A stretch of 64,000 nt of DNA from a gamma proteobacterium symbiont of Stewartia floridana (GCA_003676145.1 NAUB01000024.1:62001-126000), one strand, 5' to 3'; counted from the first letter of the stretch, positions 1-9,166 are shown. Notes: generated by a model not told the origin, from the sequence alone. Numbers and translations: made by a program.

Positions 1-1
1 A

Positions 2-2293
2 GACACCCTGCTGGCCTGGCTTGCCGCACTGGCGCTCTGCAGTTGGTGGGTCTTCAGTCAGGTCTCCCTGCGTACCGACATGAGCCTGTTCCTGCCCGAG
101 GGCACCGCCGCAGACCAGCAGATACTGCTGAATGAGATCAATCAGGGTCCCGCCAACCGACTGTTGTTACTGGCCATCACACAAGGCGATGCAGCATCCC
201 GCGCCGCTCTCAGTCAACAATTGACTGCCCGTTTACGCAGCAGCCCGCTGCTCAGCCGGGTTGAAAACGGTGCCCCCGGGGCGTTGCAGATCGATCCACT
301 GCTTTTCAAATACCGCTATCTGATCTCAGCCGGGATCGACACCTCCGCATTCAGCTCGGAGCGCCTCAATAGTGCCCTGAAGCAGCGTCTGGAGGAGCTG
401 AAAGCCCCCTTCCCCTCCCCCTTCAAGGATCTTCTGGCAACCGACCCCGTGGGCAGTTACCAGACCATGCTGCGCAGTTGGCTGGCGGAGAAGAGCATCC
501 ACCGGGAACAGGGCGTCTGGCAGTCGAAGCAGGGGGAGATGGCGCTGCTGCTGGTACAGACCCTGGCCGGGGGACTCGAACTCGATGAGCAGCAGGCGGT
601 GCTCACCTATGTGCAGGATGAGTTCGAGCAGCTCGATCAGGATGCCGGACATCAATTGATCATCAGCGGCCCGGGTGTTTTCGGAGTGCAATCCCGGGCG
701 GTCATCCACTATGAGACCCAGACGCTCAGCATGGTCGCCTCGGCACTGATCGCCCTGCTGCTGTTCAGTGCCTACCGGTTTCTGCCCTATCTGCTGTTTG
801 CCGCCCTGCCCCTGCTGAGCGCCATGCTGGTCGGCGCCATCGTCTGTCAGCTTGCGTTTGGTGAGTTGCACGGTATCACCCTGGCGTTCGGCATCACCCT
901 GCTCGGGGTGACGCTGGACTACCCGATCCATCTGTTCAGCCACCTGCGTCACTCGGAACCGGTAAACAGCACCATGCTGTCGATCTGGCGAACCCTGCGC
1001 CTGGGGGTCATCACCACCTGCATCGCCTATCTGGTGTTGTTGACCACCGATTTCATTGGCCTGCGCCAACTGGGCCTGTTTACCCTGACCGGTCTGCTGA
1101 CCGCCGCATTGACCAGCCGCCTGCTGCTGCCGAGAGTCTTTCCAGAGCCCTTCTCACCACCTCAGCCGAGAGGCATGACGCTGCTCAGCGTGATGCTGCA
1201 GAGAAAGCGCTGGCCCTCGCTGGTTATGCTTGCATTGGCGGCGATAAGCCTGACCAGCCTGTTGCTCTCCTCGAAACCACTCTGGCAGGACGATATCTCC
1301 ACCTTCTCGCCGCTGCCCAAGGCGTTGCTGGAGCAGGATCGGCAGCTTCGCCAGCATTTCAGCGCCACCGATCCCAGCCACCTGTTGCTGATCCAAGGGG
1401 AGGATCCACAACAGCTGCTGCAGCGCAGTGAAGCGCTGCGCCGGCATCTGCAACAGGATCCGGCAGGGGCTTCGCTGCTCGACATCGCGCTCCCCAGTGA
1501 TTACCTCCCCAGTCAGCAGCAGCAGAGAGCCAGACAGGCATCACTGCCCGATCGGCAGCAGCTCTCGGACAATCTGCAGCAGGCCATGCAGGGATTGCCG
1601 TTTCGCCAGGCCGCGTTCGAACCGTTCATCGCCGAGATCGAGCAGAGCCGCGACCTGCCTCCCCTGAGCTATGCACAGGCTATGTCGAGCGAACTGAAAA
1701 CCCGCCTTGAAACGATGATCCGTGAGGGTGAATCGTCCTGGTTCGCCCTGATCCCCCTGCAGACGGTTGCCGATCCCGAGCAGATTGAGCGCTATGTGGA
1801 GGAGAACCTGACTGAGGTGAGGTATCTGAACCTGAAGCAGCAGGTGAGTGGCCTGGTGGGGGAATTCCGACAGCAGACCCTGGAGCGGGTGGCCCTGGGC
1901 GCCGGCCTGATGTCGATCCTGTTGTGGATTGGCCTGGGCTCGTTGAAGCGCACACTGACCACCCTGATACCCATCGGCCTGGCTATTCTGTCCAGTGTGG
2001 GTGTGTTACATTTGATCGGTGAAACCCTGAACCTGTTTCATATGATCTCACTGATACTGGTATTGGGCATCGGTTTGGATTACAGCCTGTTTTTCGGCCG
2101 TCGCGAGCAGCATCAGGGTGACGCACTGCTGACCCTGCATGCCCTGAGCGTTTGCGCCCTGAGTACCGCAGGTGTGTTTGCGATCCTTGCCAGTTCTTCG
2201 ATTCCCGTGTTACACGCGATCGGCCTGACAGTCGCGATCGGCGTGGTAATGAGCTATCTTGCCACTTACGCCTTGTCGCGAATAAATTCATAG
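2..2293 (+). CDS. MMPL/RND-superfamily exporter of the aryl polyene cluster (5' partial)
   Basis: The reading frame is open from the first bases of the window, so the N-terminus lies upstream; the first ATG at 80 is internal. The protein has the two-fold MMPL (RND-type) layout: a large periplasmic loop, a membrane block, a second loop and a second membrane block. The repeated membrane motifs LGVTLDYPIHLF and LGIGLDYSLFF carry the Gly-x-x-x-Asp-Tyr signature of proton-coupled MMPL exporters. Members of this family (COG4258) are standard in aryl polyene and xanthomonadin clusters, where they are thought to carry the polyene lipid from the inner membrane toward the outer membrane. The substrate here is inferred from the downstream biosynthetic genes, all on the same strand. 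Confidence 0.88.
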   Translation, partial: DTLLAWLAALALCSWWVFSQVSLRTDMSLFLPEGTAADQQILLNEINQGPANRLLLLAITQGDAASRAALSQQLTARLRSSPLLSRVENGAPGALQIDPLLFKYRYLISAGIDTSAFSSERLNSALKQRLEELKAPFPSPFKDLLATDPVGSYQTMLRSWLAEKSIHREQGVWQSKQGEMALLLVQTLAGGLELDEQQAVLTYVQDEFEQLDQDAGHQLIISGPGVFGVQSRAVIHYETQTLSMVASALIALLLFSAYRFLPYLLFAALPLLSAMLVGAIVCQLAFGELHGITLAFGITLLGVTLDYPIHLFSHLRHSEPVNSTMLSIWRTLRLGVITTCIAYLVLLTTDFIGLRQLGLFTLTGLLTAALTSRLLLPRVFPEPFSPPQPRGMTLLSVMLQRKRWPSLVMLALAAISLTSLLLSSKPLWQDDISTFSPLPKALLEQDRQLRQHFSATDPSHLLLIQGEDPQQLLQRSEALRRHLQQDPAGASLLDIALPSDYLPSQQQQRARQASLPDRQQLSDNLQQAMQGLPFRQAAFEPFIAEIEQSRDLPPLSYAQAMSSELKTRLETMIREGESSWFALIPLQTVADPEQIERYVEENLTEVRYLNLKQQVSGLVGEFRQQTLERVALGAGLMSILLWIGLGSLKRTLTTLIPIGLAILSSVGVLHLIGETLNLFHMISLILVLGIGLDYSLFFGRREQHQGDALLTLHALSVCALSTAGVFAILASSSIPVLHAIGLTVAIGVVMSYLATYALSRINS

Positions 2294-2362
2294 AGTTAAA
2301 GGACCAAGCTCAGGTTTTGACTAAACATTGTCATCGGCCTGCTGCTGAGCTACGAAATAATA

Positions 2363-3028
2363 ATGAACGGAGTCCAGTCCGAATCTAACAATCAGTTGCG
2401 CGGACTTGCCCATATCGGCTTGCTGCTGCTGGCGCTCGCCTATCCCCTGGTGCTCCATTTCGGTGTCCTCAGCGGCGGCCTGATCGCCCCCAGCCTGATC
2501 CTGATGCTGCTGCTGGCAAACTGGGGGGTGCTCGAACTGATCAAAGGTCGGCTGAGTGGCTGGCTGATCATTGCCACCGCCCTGCTCGGCATCGCCTGGT
2601 TGCTGCTGGAAACGCCTGATACGATTCAGCTTTTGAAATTGCCGCCGATAGCAATCAACGGTAGCCTGTTTACACTGTTTACCATGACCCTGCTGCCTGG
2701 ACAGACGCCTTTGATCACCCGTTTTGCGGAGTTGCTGCACAAGGATGAGCGGGAGTTGAACGATTATGAGCGCCTTTACACCCGGCGGGTCACCCAGTTC
2801 TGGTCAGGCATGTTTGCATTTTTGACGATCGAGAGTGCCTATCTGGCCTATTTTGCTGACACAGAAACCTGGTCACTTTTCACGAACTTTGTAAACTATC
2901 TAATTGTTATTGCGGGATTACTCATCGAATATAGAATCCGGGAGCGAAAACTGCCCCACCTAGAGCATCCCGGTTTTTGGAATTTCGTTCGACTGGTCCG
3001 GAGAATTGAATGGCGCAGCCTGCTTTAA
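2363..3028 (+). CDS. COG4648-type inner-membrane protein of aryl polyene clusters
   Basis: A 221-residue protein with about six hydrophobic segments, beginning after a short polar N-terminus, with a conserved-looking polar stretch (KDERELNDYERLYTRR) between membrane segments 4 and 5. Small membrane proteins of this kind (COG4648) occur next to the acyl-activating ligase in aryl polyene clusters; their biochemical role is unknown. The 3' end overlaps the next gene by 19 bp, so the two are probably translated together. The function is known only by context; the family assignment rests on length, topology and position. Confidence 0.75.
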   Translation: MNGVQSESNNQLRGLAHIGLLLLALAYPLVLHFGVLSGGLIAPSLILMLLLANWGVLELIKGRLSGWLIIATALLGIAWLLLETPDTIQLLKLPPIAINGSLFTLFTMTLLPGQTPLITRFAELLHKDERELNDYERLYTRRVTQFWSGMFAFLTIESAYLAYFADTETWSLFTNFVNYLIVIAGLLIEYRIRERKLPHLEHPGFWNFVRLVRRIEWRSLL

Positions 3029-4362
3029 ACAGCCCAATTCACTGCAGCATGCTGGTGCACCATCCGCAGCAGCTCGCCGCCTGGCACCGGGGTGCCGGCA
3101 TCTCGGCCGCTCAGTTCTATCAGGATGTGGCCAAGCTGGCAGCCCAGCTGCCTGAAGCCGGCGAGGTGGTGAATCTGTGTGAAGACCGCTATCACTTCGC
3201 GGTCAGCTTTGCCGCGGCGATCGTGCGCCAGCAGGTTACCCTGATGCCATCCAACAACACACCGGGCGCAGTCAACAGCCTGCTGAACAAGAGCCAGGAC
3301 GGCTATTGCCTGACCGATCAGTTGCAACAGGGTATCCAGGCCCAACAGCTGCTCTACACGGAATTGCTGAATGCTGACAACCATGATTCGATTGCACTGC
3401 CGGAACAGATCGAAGCGGATCGTCAGGTTGCCATCCTCTATACCTCAGGCTCCACCGGTACCCCCAAACCCAACCCCAAGAGCTGGGGAGAGCTGAAGGC
3501 GGAAGCTGAAACTGCCTTGCGGCGTTTTCCGTTCCTCTCCCGTGGCGTCTCATCACTGGTGGCCACGGTACCTGCCCAGCATATGTATGGACTTGCCACT
3601 TCGATCTTCTTCCCCTGGCAGGGGGGTATCGCGGTACATACCGGAAGACCGCTGTTCCCGGCGGACATCGCCGCCGATCTGGCGCTTACTTCAGCGCCTA
3701 GAGTGCTGATCACTACCCCACTCCATCTGCGGGCCTGCCTGGACGCGGGTATCAGCTGGCCGGAGATCTCTTTCATCATCTCAGCCACAGCGCCACTCAG
3801 CAGAGAGCTTGCCGCCGAGGCTGAGCAGCAACTGCAGACCGAGATCTATGAGATCTACGGTTCCACCGAAACCGGCTCGATTGCCAGCCGCCGCACCACC
3901 ATGGATGCGGACTGGACACTCTACGATGGGATCGAAATGCGACAGGAGGGCAACCAGACCTATGCCCGTGGGGGCCATCTCCCCCACCCGGTCCTGCTCA
4001 ACGACAAGATCGAGACCCTCAGCGGCGGCCGCTTCAGACTGCTGGGTCGCAACAACGATATGCTGAAGATCGCCGGCAAACGGGCCTCCATCGGCGACCT
4101 GAACCAGAAACTGCTGGCCATACCCGGGGTGATCGATGGGATCTTCATCCCCCCTGAGAATCCAAACAATGAGAAACAGCGGCTGACCGCACTGGTGGTG
4201 GCGCCGTCACTCAGCAAGCAGGAGATACTGCATCAGCTCACTCAATCCATCGATGCGGCATTTCTGCCCAGGCCACTCCATTTCGTTGAATCACTGCCCA
4301 GAAACTCCACCGGCAAACTGCCCCGTGAGCAACTGATCAAGTTCCTGAAGACGATCAAATAA
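3010..4362 (+). CDS. AMP-dependent acyl/aryl-CoA or ACP ligase
   Basis: An adenylate-forming enzyme of 450 residues, short for the superfamily, as in aryl polyene clusters. The ATP-binding motif A3 appears as YTSGSTGTPKP near residue 144, motif A5 as YEIYGSTETGS near 285, and the C-terminal catalytic lysine in STGKLPREQ near 436. In the E. coli pathway the equivalent ligase (ApeH) activates 4-hydroxybenzoate and loads it on an acyl carrier protein to start polyene synthesis; the same starter role is inferred here. The start lies inside the end of the upstream membrane-protein gene. The carrier proteins it would serve are not in the window. Confidence 0.85.
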   Translation: MAQPALNSPIHCSMLVHHPQQLAAWHRGAGISAAQFYQDVAKLAAQLPEAGEVVNLCEDRYHFAVSFAAAIVRQQVTLMPSNNTPGAVNSLLNKSQDGYCLTDQLQQGIQAQQLLYTELLNADNHDSIALPEQIEADRQVAILYTSGSTGTPKPNPKSWGELKAEAETALRRFPFLSRGVSSLVATVPAQHMYGLATSIFFPWQGGIAVHTGRPLFPADIAADLALTSAPRVLITTPLHLRACLDAGISWPEISFIISATAPLSRELAAEAEQQLQTEIYEIYGSTETGSIASRRTTMDADWTLYDGIEMRQEGNQTYARGGHLPHPVLLNDKIETLSGGRFRLLGRNNDMLKIAGKRASIGDLNQKLLAIPGVIDGIFIPPENPNNEKQRLTALVVAPSLSKQEILHQLTQSIDAAFLPRPLHFVESLPRNSTGKLPREQLIKFLKTIK

Positions 4363-4442
4363 CATAACCAGGCGTTTCTCAGCTTATTTCGGCAAGACGC
4401 TCTGAAATAAAGGAATTTATGGATTACAGGATGTATATAACA

Positions 4443-4471
4443 TTGTCATATTTAGCCACGGCTCGCATAAT
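4443..4471 (+). promoter_or_regulatory. Predicted sigma-70 promoter of the ketosynthase operon
   Basis: TTGTCA (4443-4448) and CATAAT (4466-4471) are separated by exactly 17 bp in the only sizeable gap of the polyene gene block (4363-4719). Transcription from here would begin near 4478, giving a leader of about 240 nt before the ketosynthase start at 4720. The gap otherwise holds no gene I can support. GCATCGG occurs twice as a short direct repeat near 4635 and 4648, and CCAATCC/GGATTGG could pair. Promoter strength and use are not tested. Confidence 0.5.
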
Positions 4472-4719
4472 AGTCAGCTTCGACTTAAGGCATCAGTACA
4501 AAGTACTATTAACAAGGGACCGATTCAGCCTTTACCGGTGGCTCCTGACGCATCTCAAGCTGTGCCAAAGGCGCATTGAAGAGAGCAGCCTGGTTGGCCT
4601 GATACAACCCCAATCCACAGCGGACGATTTTTCGCATCGGCACTCGCATCGGGATTGGTATACGCTGAAATAATAGCAACGACTGAATAGAACGAACCGA
4701 ATAGAACACAGGCTCAATA

Positions 4720-5901
4720 ATGACCCCCTTATCGATAACCCACTTTACCCTGACCAATGCGCTTGGGTGCGGCAAACAGGCCTCCCTGGAGGCACTGCGC
4801 ACAGGCCGTAGTGGTCTGCAGCCCTGCGATCTGGAGAATGTGGATCTGGCCACCTGGATAGGACGGGTTGACGATCTGGAGGAGATGCCGCTGGAGGGTA
4901 GACTGGCAGACTATGATTGCCGCAACAATCGACTGGCACAGCTGGGCCTGCAACAGGATGACTTCCTGCCGGCAGTGGAACAGGCGGTGCAGCGCTATGG
5001 CGCCGACCGCATCGGTGTTTTCATCGGTACCAGCACCTCAGGTATCGCGACAACCGAAGCCGCCTATCGAACCCGCGACGACCGTGGGCTACCGGCCGAG
5101 TTCACACCGCGCTTTACCCATAACATCGCCTCATCCAGCCACTTCGTTCGCCACAGCCTGGGATTGAATGGCGCCGCCATCGCCATCTCCACCGCCTGCT
5201 CCTCCAGTGCCAAGGTATTTGCCGCGGCCTACCGCTATATCATGGCCGGCGTCTGTGATGCGGCGATTGTCGGCGGGGTCGACTCTCTCTGTCTGACCAC
5301 CCTTTACGGTTTCAATGCCCTCGATCTGGTCTCCGCTGAGCCTTGCCGTCCCTGGGATGCGCAACGCAATGGCATCAATATCGGTGAGGGTGCCGGTTTC
5401 GCGCTGCTGGAAAAACCTCAGAGTGGGGATTCATGCCCCTCCCTGATCGGTTACGGTGAAAGCTCGGATGCCCACCACATGTCGACGCCCCATCCGGAAG
5501 GCGCCGGGGCGCGCCATGCCATGCAACAGGCCTTGCAACGTGCGGCCCTGGAAACCGCCGATATCGACTACATCAACCTACATGGGACCGCCACCCGCAG
5601 TAACGATGCTTCGGAGGATAGCGCTGTGTGTGGCCTGTTTGGAGATCAGACCCCCTGCAGCTCAACCAAGGGGTTCACCGGTCACACCCTGGGCGCCGCA
5701 GGCATCACCGAGTCGATCTTCGCCCTGCTCTGTCTGCAGAACGGTCTGTTGCCGCAAAGTCTGCAAACCCGGCAGCAGGATGAAACACTGAACGCCAATA
5801 TCGTGCTCGATCCGCAACAGCGGGAGTTGCGCCATGTCCTGAGCAACTCGTTCGGTTTTGGCGGCAACAACTGCAGCCTGATTTTCGGAGCCACCGCATG
5901 A
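4720..5901 (+). CDS. Beta-ketoacyl-ACP synthase (aryl polyene ketosynthase)
   Basis: A 393-residue FabF-type condensing enzyme. The catalytic triad is visible: Cys160 in STACSSSAK, His289 in HGTATRSND and His322 in TGHTLGAAG. Ketosynthases of this subgroup elongate the growing polyene chain with malonyl units in aryl polyene pathways. The next gene encodes a partner lacking the nucleophile and overlaps by four bases (ATGA), which points to a coupled heterodimer like the E. coli ApeO-ApeC pair. It begins a tight run of four biosynthetic genes. Which of the several cluster ketosynthases it matches by orthology cannot be fixed without an alignment. Confidence 0.88.
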   Translation: MTPLSITHFTLTNALGCGKQASLEALRTGRSGLQPCDLENVDLATWIGRVDDLEEMPLEGRLADYDCRNNRLAQLGLQQDDFLPAVEQAVQRYGADRIGVFIGTSTSGIATTEAAYRTRDDRGLPAEFTPRFTHNIASSSHFVRHSLGLNGAAIAISTACSSSAKVFAAAYRYIMAGVCDAAIVGGVDSLCLTTLYGFNALDLVSAEPCRPWDAQRNGINIGEGAGFALLEKPQSGDSCPSLIGYGESSDAHHMSTPHPEGAGARHAMQQALQRAALETADIDYINLHGTATRSNDASEDSAVCGLFGDQTPCSSTKGFTGHTLGAAGITESIFALLCLQNGLLPQSLQTRQQDETLNANIVLDPQQRELRHVLSNSFGFGGNNCSLIFGATA

Positions 5902-6686
5902 TTTCACTATCCATAGAGAAGATCGGTGTGGTTGCCCAGGGAATCAACAACTGGCCGGAGGCGAGTGCGCTGCTGCAGGGAGAGGACGATTATCAGGGTG
6001 GCGAACTGCCTCCCCTGAAACCATCGATGCTGAAGCCCAATGAGCGCCGTCGCACCACCAGAACCATCAAGATTGCCCTGCAGGCAGCGGAAGAGGCACT
6101 GCAGGGTTTTACCGGCAGTGAAAGTCTGGCTTCGGTATTCAGTTCATCAGAAGGCGATCTGGATATCATCGATCAGATCTGCCTCGCCCTGACCGAGGAG
6201 GGTCGACCGGTCTCCCCGACCCAGTTTCACAACTCGGTGCATAACGCACCGGCGGGCTACTGGTCGATCGGTGCGGGCGCCAGACAGGGGTCATCGAGTC
6301 TCGGCGGCCTGAATGGCAGCTTTGCCGCAGGCCTGATGGAGGCCGCCGTGCAATCCGTGGTGGAGCAGATACCGGTATTACTGGTCTGCTACGATCAGCC
6401 ACCGCCGGAGCTGCTGAAATCGTTCATGCCCATCACTGAGCCGTTTGCCGTCGCCATGCTGCTGAACGGGGAGAGCGACAGCCCACTGGCCAGACTCAAC
6501 CTCAACACACGAACGGATGGTAGCGAGAGCCAACTGTCGAAACCGGCGCTGGAAAAACTCCGACAGTCAGCCCCGTCGACCCGCAGTCTACCGATGCTGC
6601 AAGCCATCGCGCGACATCAATCGGCAGAGATTACCCTGCCCTACCTGCCAGGCTTGAATCTGCAAGTGGAACTGCAACCATGCTAG
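5898..6686 (+). CDS. Chain-length-factor-like ketosynthase partner
   Basis: A 262-residue protein of the short ketosynthase N-terminal-like family. Where condensing enzymes have Ala-Cys-Ser, the region NSVHNAPAGYWSIG (about residues 111-124) has no cysteine, and the C-terminal His motifs are absent because the protein stops early. It therefore cannot form an acyl-enzyme alone. In aryl polyene systems such a protein (ApeC type) pairs with the active ketosynthase and helps set chain length; that role is inferred from the ATGA overlap with the ketosynthase gene. Its 3' end overlaps the dehydratase start by 7 bp. Confidence 0.8.
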   Translation: MISLSIEKIGVVAQGINNWPEASALLQGEDDYQGGELPPLKPSMLKPNERRRTTRTIKIALQAAEEALQGFTGSESLASVFSSSEGDLDIIDQICLALTEEGRPVSPTQFHNSVHNAPAGYWSIGAGARQGSSSLGGLNGSFAAGLMEAAVQSVVEQIPVLLVCYDQPPPELLKSFMPITEPFAVAMLLNGESDSPLARLNLNTRTDGSESQLSKPALEKLRQSAPSTRSLPMLQAIARHQSAEITLPYLPGLNLQVELQPC

Positions 6687-7132
6687 AGAAGCCGCTGGAG
6701 GGCGCTGAGCTCTACAATCTGCTGCCGCATGCTGGCTCGATGCGGTTGATCGACAAGGTCATCGATTGGGATCAAAGCCAGATCCAATGCCAGACGTCGA
6801 GCCACTGTCATGCTGACAATCCCTTGCGCAACAACGGGCAGCTGTCAGCAGTGCATGCCGCCGAGTATGGCGCCCAGACAATGGCCCTGCATGGCGGGCT
6901 GCTGGCGAGACAATCGGGGCAACAGCAACCCGGCGGCTATCTGGTCAGTCTGCGTGGCGTGAAACTGCACGTCCGCCAGCTGAATGAGCTTGATGCCCCA
7001 CTGCAGATTCAGGCAACACAGCTGCTGGCCGACAGGGGCAACATGCTCTATGATTTCGTCCTCAAAACTGAATCCGTCCTGGTAGCAGAGGGAAGAGCCG
7101 CAGTGATCGTACATTCGGAGGAAAATCAGTGA
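6680..7132 (+). CDS. Hot-dog-fold 3-hydroxyacyl-ACP dehydratase (ApeP/FabZ-like)
   Basis: A 150-residue single hot-dog-domain protein. The N-terminal segment LLPHAGSMRLIDKV carries the catalytic-type histidine (His17), and SAVHAAEYGAQTMALHGG corresponds to the central helix with an acidic residue. Such enzymes remove water from the 3-hydroxyacyl-ACP intermediate; in aryl polyene synthesis repeated reduction and dehydration, without enoyl reduction, builds the conjugated chain. No enoyl reductase gene is seen nearby, in keeping with this. It overlaps both neighbours (7 bp upstream, 4 bp downstream). Confidence 0.85.
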   Translation: MLEKPLEGAELYNLLPHAGSMRLIDKVIDWDQSQIQCQTSSHCHADNPLRNNGQLSAVHAAEYGAQTMALHGGLLARQSGQQQPGGYLVSLRGVKLHVRQLNELDAPLQIQATQLLADRGNMLYDFVLKTESVLVAEGRAAVIVHSEENQ

Positions 7133-7848
7133 AGCGAGCCTTGGTTACAGGGGGCAGCGGGGATATCGGTTCGGCAATCTGCCGACAGCTGAGTTCGCCG
7201 GAAACCCATGTCATCGTACATGCCAACAGTAATCCCGACAGAGCCGAGGCGGTGGTTGAATCGATTCGTCAATCCGGTGGCAGCGCAGAGAGCTGTCTGT
7301 TCGATATCCGGGACACCGAAGCGGCCCGCCAAACCCTGGAGAAGCTGCTCGAATCCGGCCCCATACAGACGCTTGTTCACAATGCGGGCATCCATGACGA
7401 CGCCCCTCTGGCAGGCATGCAGGCAGAGCAGTGGCAGCGGGTGATCGATGTCTCCCTGAGCGGTTTCTACAATGTTACCCAACCCCTGTTATTGCCGATG
7501 CTGAGAACCCGCTGGGGAAGAGTGATTGCCCTCTCTTCGATTGCCGGGGTGATGGGCAACCGGGGTCAGGCTAACTACGCCGCCGCCAAGGCGGGGCTGC
7601 ACGGCGCGATCAAATCCCTGGCTTTGGAGCTGGCCTCTCGCGGGGTTACCGCCAATGCGGTTGCCCCGGGCATTATTGAAGGCAGCATGACATCCTCCAC
7701 CTTCGATGCGGACGCCATCAAACAGATCGTACCCATGAAAAGGGCGGGCACCCCCGATGAGGTTGCCGCTCTGGTGGGCTTTCTCGCCTCTGATGCGGCG
7801 GCCTATATCTCTGGCCAGGTGATCTCAATCAACGGGGCAATGGCCTGA
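7129..7848 (+). CDS. 3-oxoacyl-ACP reductase (FabG-like, ApeQ type)
   Basis: A 239-residue short-chain dehydrogenase. The nucleotide-binding TGGSGDIG is at residues 7-14, the structural NAG lies near residue 86, and the catalytic Ser and YAAAK (Tyr-x-x-x-Lys) lie near residues 141 and 154. The start is GTG, overlapping the dehydratase stop in the sequence GTGA. It would reduce the 3-ketoacyl-ACP made by the upstream ketosynthase pair to the 3-hydroxy form for the dehydratase. The closing segment SGQVISINGAMA is typical of FabG. The pathway assignment rests on the four overlapping genes. Confidence 0.9.
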   Translation: MKRALVTGGSGDIGSAICRQLSSPETHVIVHANSNPDRAEAVVESIRQSGGSAESCLFDIRDTEAARQTLEKLLESGPIQTLVHNAGIHDDAPLAGMQAEQWQRVIDVSLSGFYNVTQPLLLPMLRTRWGRVIALSSIAGVMGNRGQANYAAAKAGLHGAIKSLALELASRGVTANAVAPGIIEGSMTSSTFDADAIKQIVPMKRAGTPDEVAALVGFLASDAAAYISGQVISINGAMA

Positions 7849-7863
7849 TCAGGGCCCATCAAG

Positions 7864-8613
7864 ATGCAAATCGCAGTTGTTATTCCAGTCTACAATGAGT
7901 CCGCAACCATTCGGGATGTGGCCGCAGCCGCCCTGCAGCAGTCGGAAAACGTGATCATCGTCGATGACGGCTCCTCCGATGACAGCCAGAGCCAGCTCGA
8001 GGGTCTCAATGTTCATCTGCTGCGGCATCAACAGAATCAGGGCAAAGCGACCGCACTGCAGAGCGGCTTCGACCAGGCGATCAAACTCAACGCGGAGATG
8101 ATCATCACGCTGGATGGGGATGGTCAACACAATCCAGCCGAGATTCCCCAGCTGATCAGCGCGGCCCAGGCCAATCCAAACAGCATCATCATTGCCGCCC
8201 GCTTGAAACAGCGCCACAACGCGCCGAAGCTGCGCCTGTTCGCCAACCGCTTTGCCGATTTCTGGGTCTCCTGGGCGGCCGGCTATCCGGTGACCGATTC
8301 CCAGTCGGGATTTCGTCTCTACCCCTTTGACTTGCTTAGGGATGTACGCCTGAACACCTCAAAAGAAAAAGGCTTTGTTTTTGAAAGTGAAATTGTGATT
8401 GAAGCAGCAAGCCACAGCTTTTATAGTGTATCTGTACCGGTCGAGTCGATCTATCATGTAGGGAGACGCCAAAGTCACTACAAACCCTGGACAGATACCT
8501 GGCGTATTGTGCGAATGATTGCCTGGCGCTTGATAAAAAGAGGCTTGTACCTCCAGGGTCTATTTCGCAGTCTCGGCATAATGGCTGATCCACGCAAGCA
8601 GGCCGCACAATAG
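7864..8613 (+). CDS. Family 2 glycosyltransferase
   Basis: A 249-residue GT-A fold enzyme: the N-terminal VIPVYNES motif, VDDGSSDDS near residue 40 and the metal-binding LDGDGQH near residue 84, followed by an acceptor-type segment SQSGFRLYP. There is no transmembrane C-terminus, so it is a soluble or peripheral DPM/WcaA-like enzyme. GT2 genes are regular members of aryl polyene clusters and may attach a sugar to the polyene or its lipid anchor; the acceptor is not known. It begins 15 bp after the ketoreductase stop and is probably in the same transcript. Confidence 0.85.
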   Translation: MQIAVVIPVYNESATIRDVAAAALQQSENVIIVDDGSSDDSQSQLEGLNVHLLRHQQNQGKATALQSGFDQAIKLNAEMIITLDGDGQHNPAEIPQLISAAQANPNSIIIAARLKQRHNAPKLRLFANRFADFWVSWAAGYPVTDSQSGFRLYPFDLLRDVRLNTSKEKGFVFESEIVIEAASHSFYSVSVPVESIYHVGRRQSHYKPWTDTWRIVRMIAWRLIKRGLYLQGLFRSLGIMADPRKQAAQ

Positions 8614-8729
8614 AGTGCGCGGATCACAGCCCTGAATAAGACCTGATCCCGTGAATTCAGGTAACAACAGACACAAAGATTTTTCTATAAACTATTGCAA
8701 TAAACCACTGTCGTTAAGGGAGTCCCGAT

Positions 8730-9128
8730 ATGAAAATAGTCTCTATAAAAAACCTGCTGTTCATTTCTCTGCTGGTGTTTACCCTCGGATTGATGGGCTG
8801 TCGTACCGAGCCGGTCTACAACGTGGAAGATTCTCCGGTCAACACCATCGGTAAAACCTCCACCACCAACATTAAGAAGGCCATCATGTCGGCCGGTGCG
8901 GGTCTGGGATGGCGTATGAAAGAGGTCAAACCTGGCCATATCGTCGCCACCATCATGAAGCGCGGTACCACCGCCACTGTGGATATCCCCTACAACAAAA
9001 AGAGCTACAGCATCGTTCACAAATCCAGTAACGGTCTGAAGTATGACGGCAGCAAGATCAACAAGCAGTACAACAAGTGGATCGTCAATCTGGACAACGC
9101 CATTCAGCAACGTCTGATCGCGATGTAA
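8730..9128 (+). CDS. Small predicted outer-membrane lipoprotein
   Basis: A 132-residue protein with a basic start (MKIVSIKN), a hydrophobic segment and the lipobox LMGC with Cys at residue 25. The rest is a small, basic, beta-rich-looking domain ending near LIAM. A strong Shine-Dalgarno (AAGGGAG) lies 7-8 bases before the ATG. I do not recognise a named family; similar short lipoproteins occur beside other gene groups in related bacteria. It is in the polyene strand order but follows a 116-bp gap, so it may have its own promoter. A role in the polyene pathway is possible but not shown. Confidence 0.75.
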   Translation: MKIVSIKNLLFISLLVFTLGLMGCRTEPVYNVEDSPVNTIGKTSTTNIKKAIMSAGAGLGWRMKEVKPGHIVATIMKRGTTATVDIPYNKKSYSIVHKSSNGLKYDGSKINKQYNKWIVNLDNAIQQRLIAM

Positions 9129-9138
9129 ATTGTCCCCT

Positions 9139-9166
9139 CTCCCCATGCCTATCAATGCATGGGGAG
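9139..9166 (+). terminator. Hairpin after the lipoprotein gene
   Basis: CTCCCCATGC and GCATGGGGAG form a perfect 10-bp stem with an 8-nt loop, starting 10 bp after the lipoprotein stop codon. There is no T tract, so it may be a transcript-end stabiliser or a weak terminator rather than a classical intrinsic terminator. Confidence 0.4.

Noticed and set aside
326-1069. Long minus-strand open frame inside the MMPL exporter gene
   Set aside because: It is the complement of a GC-rich coding region with Gln/Gly-rich product and no family features.
4532-4669. 45-codon minus-strand frame in the same gap
   Set aside because: No ribosome binding site and no neighbour on that strand; could be a gene remnant but nothing supports it.
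4419-4673. 84-codon plus-strand frame after the ligase gene, with AGGA before its ATG
   Set aside because: The product resembles nothing known and the frame spans the predicted ketosynthase promoter; kept only as an unlikely leader peptide.
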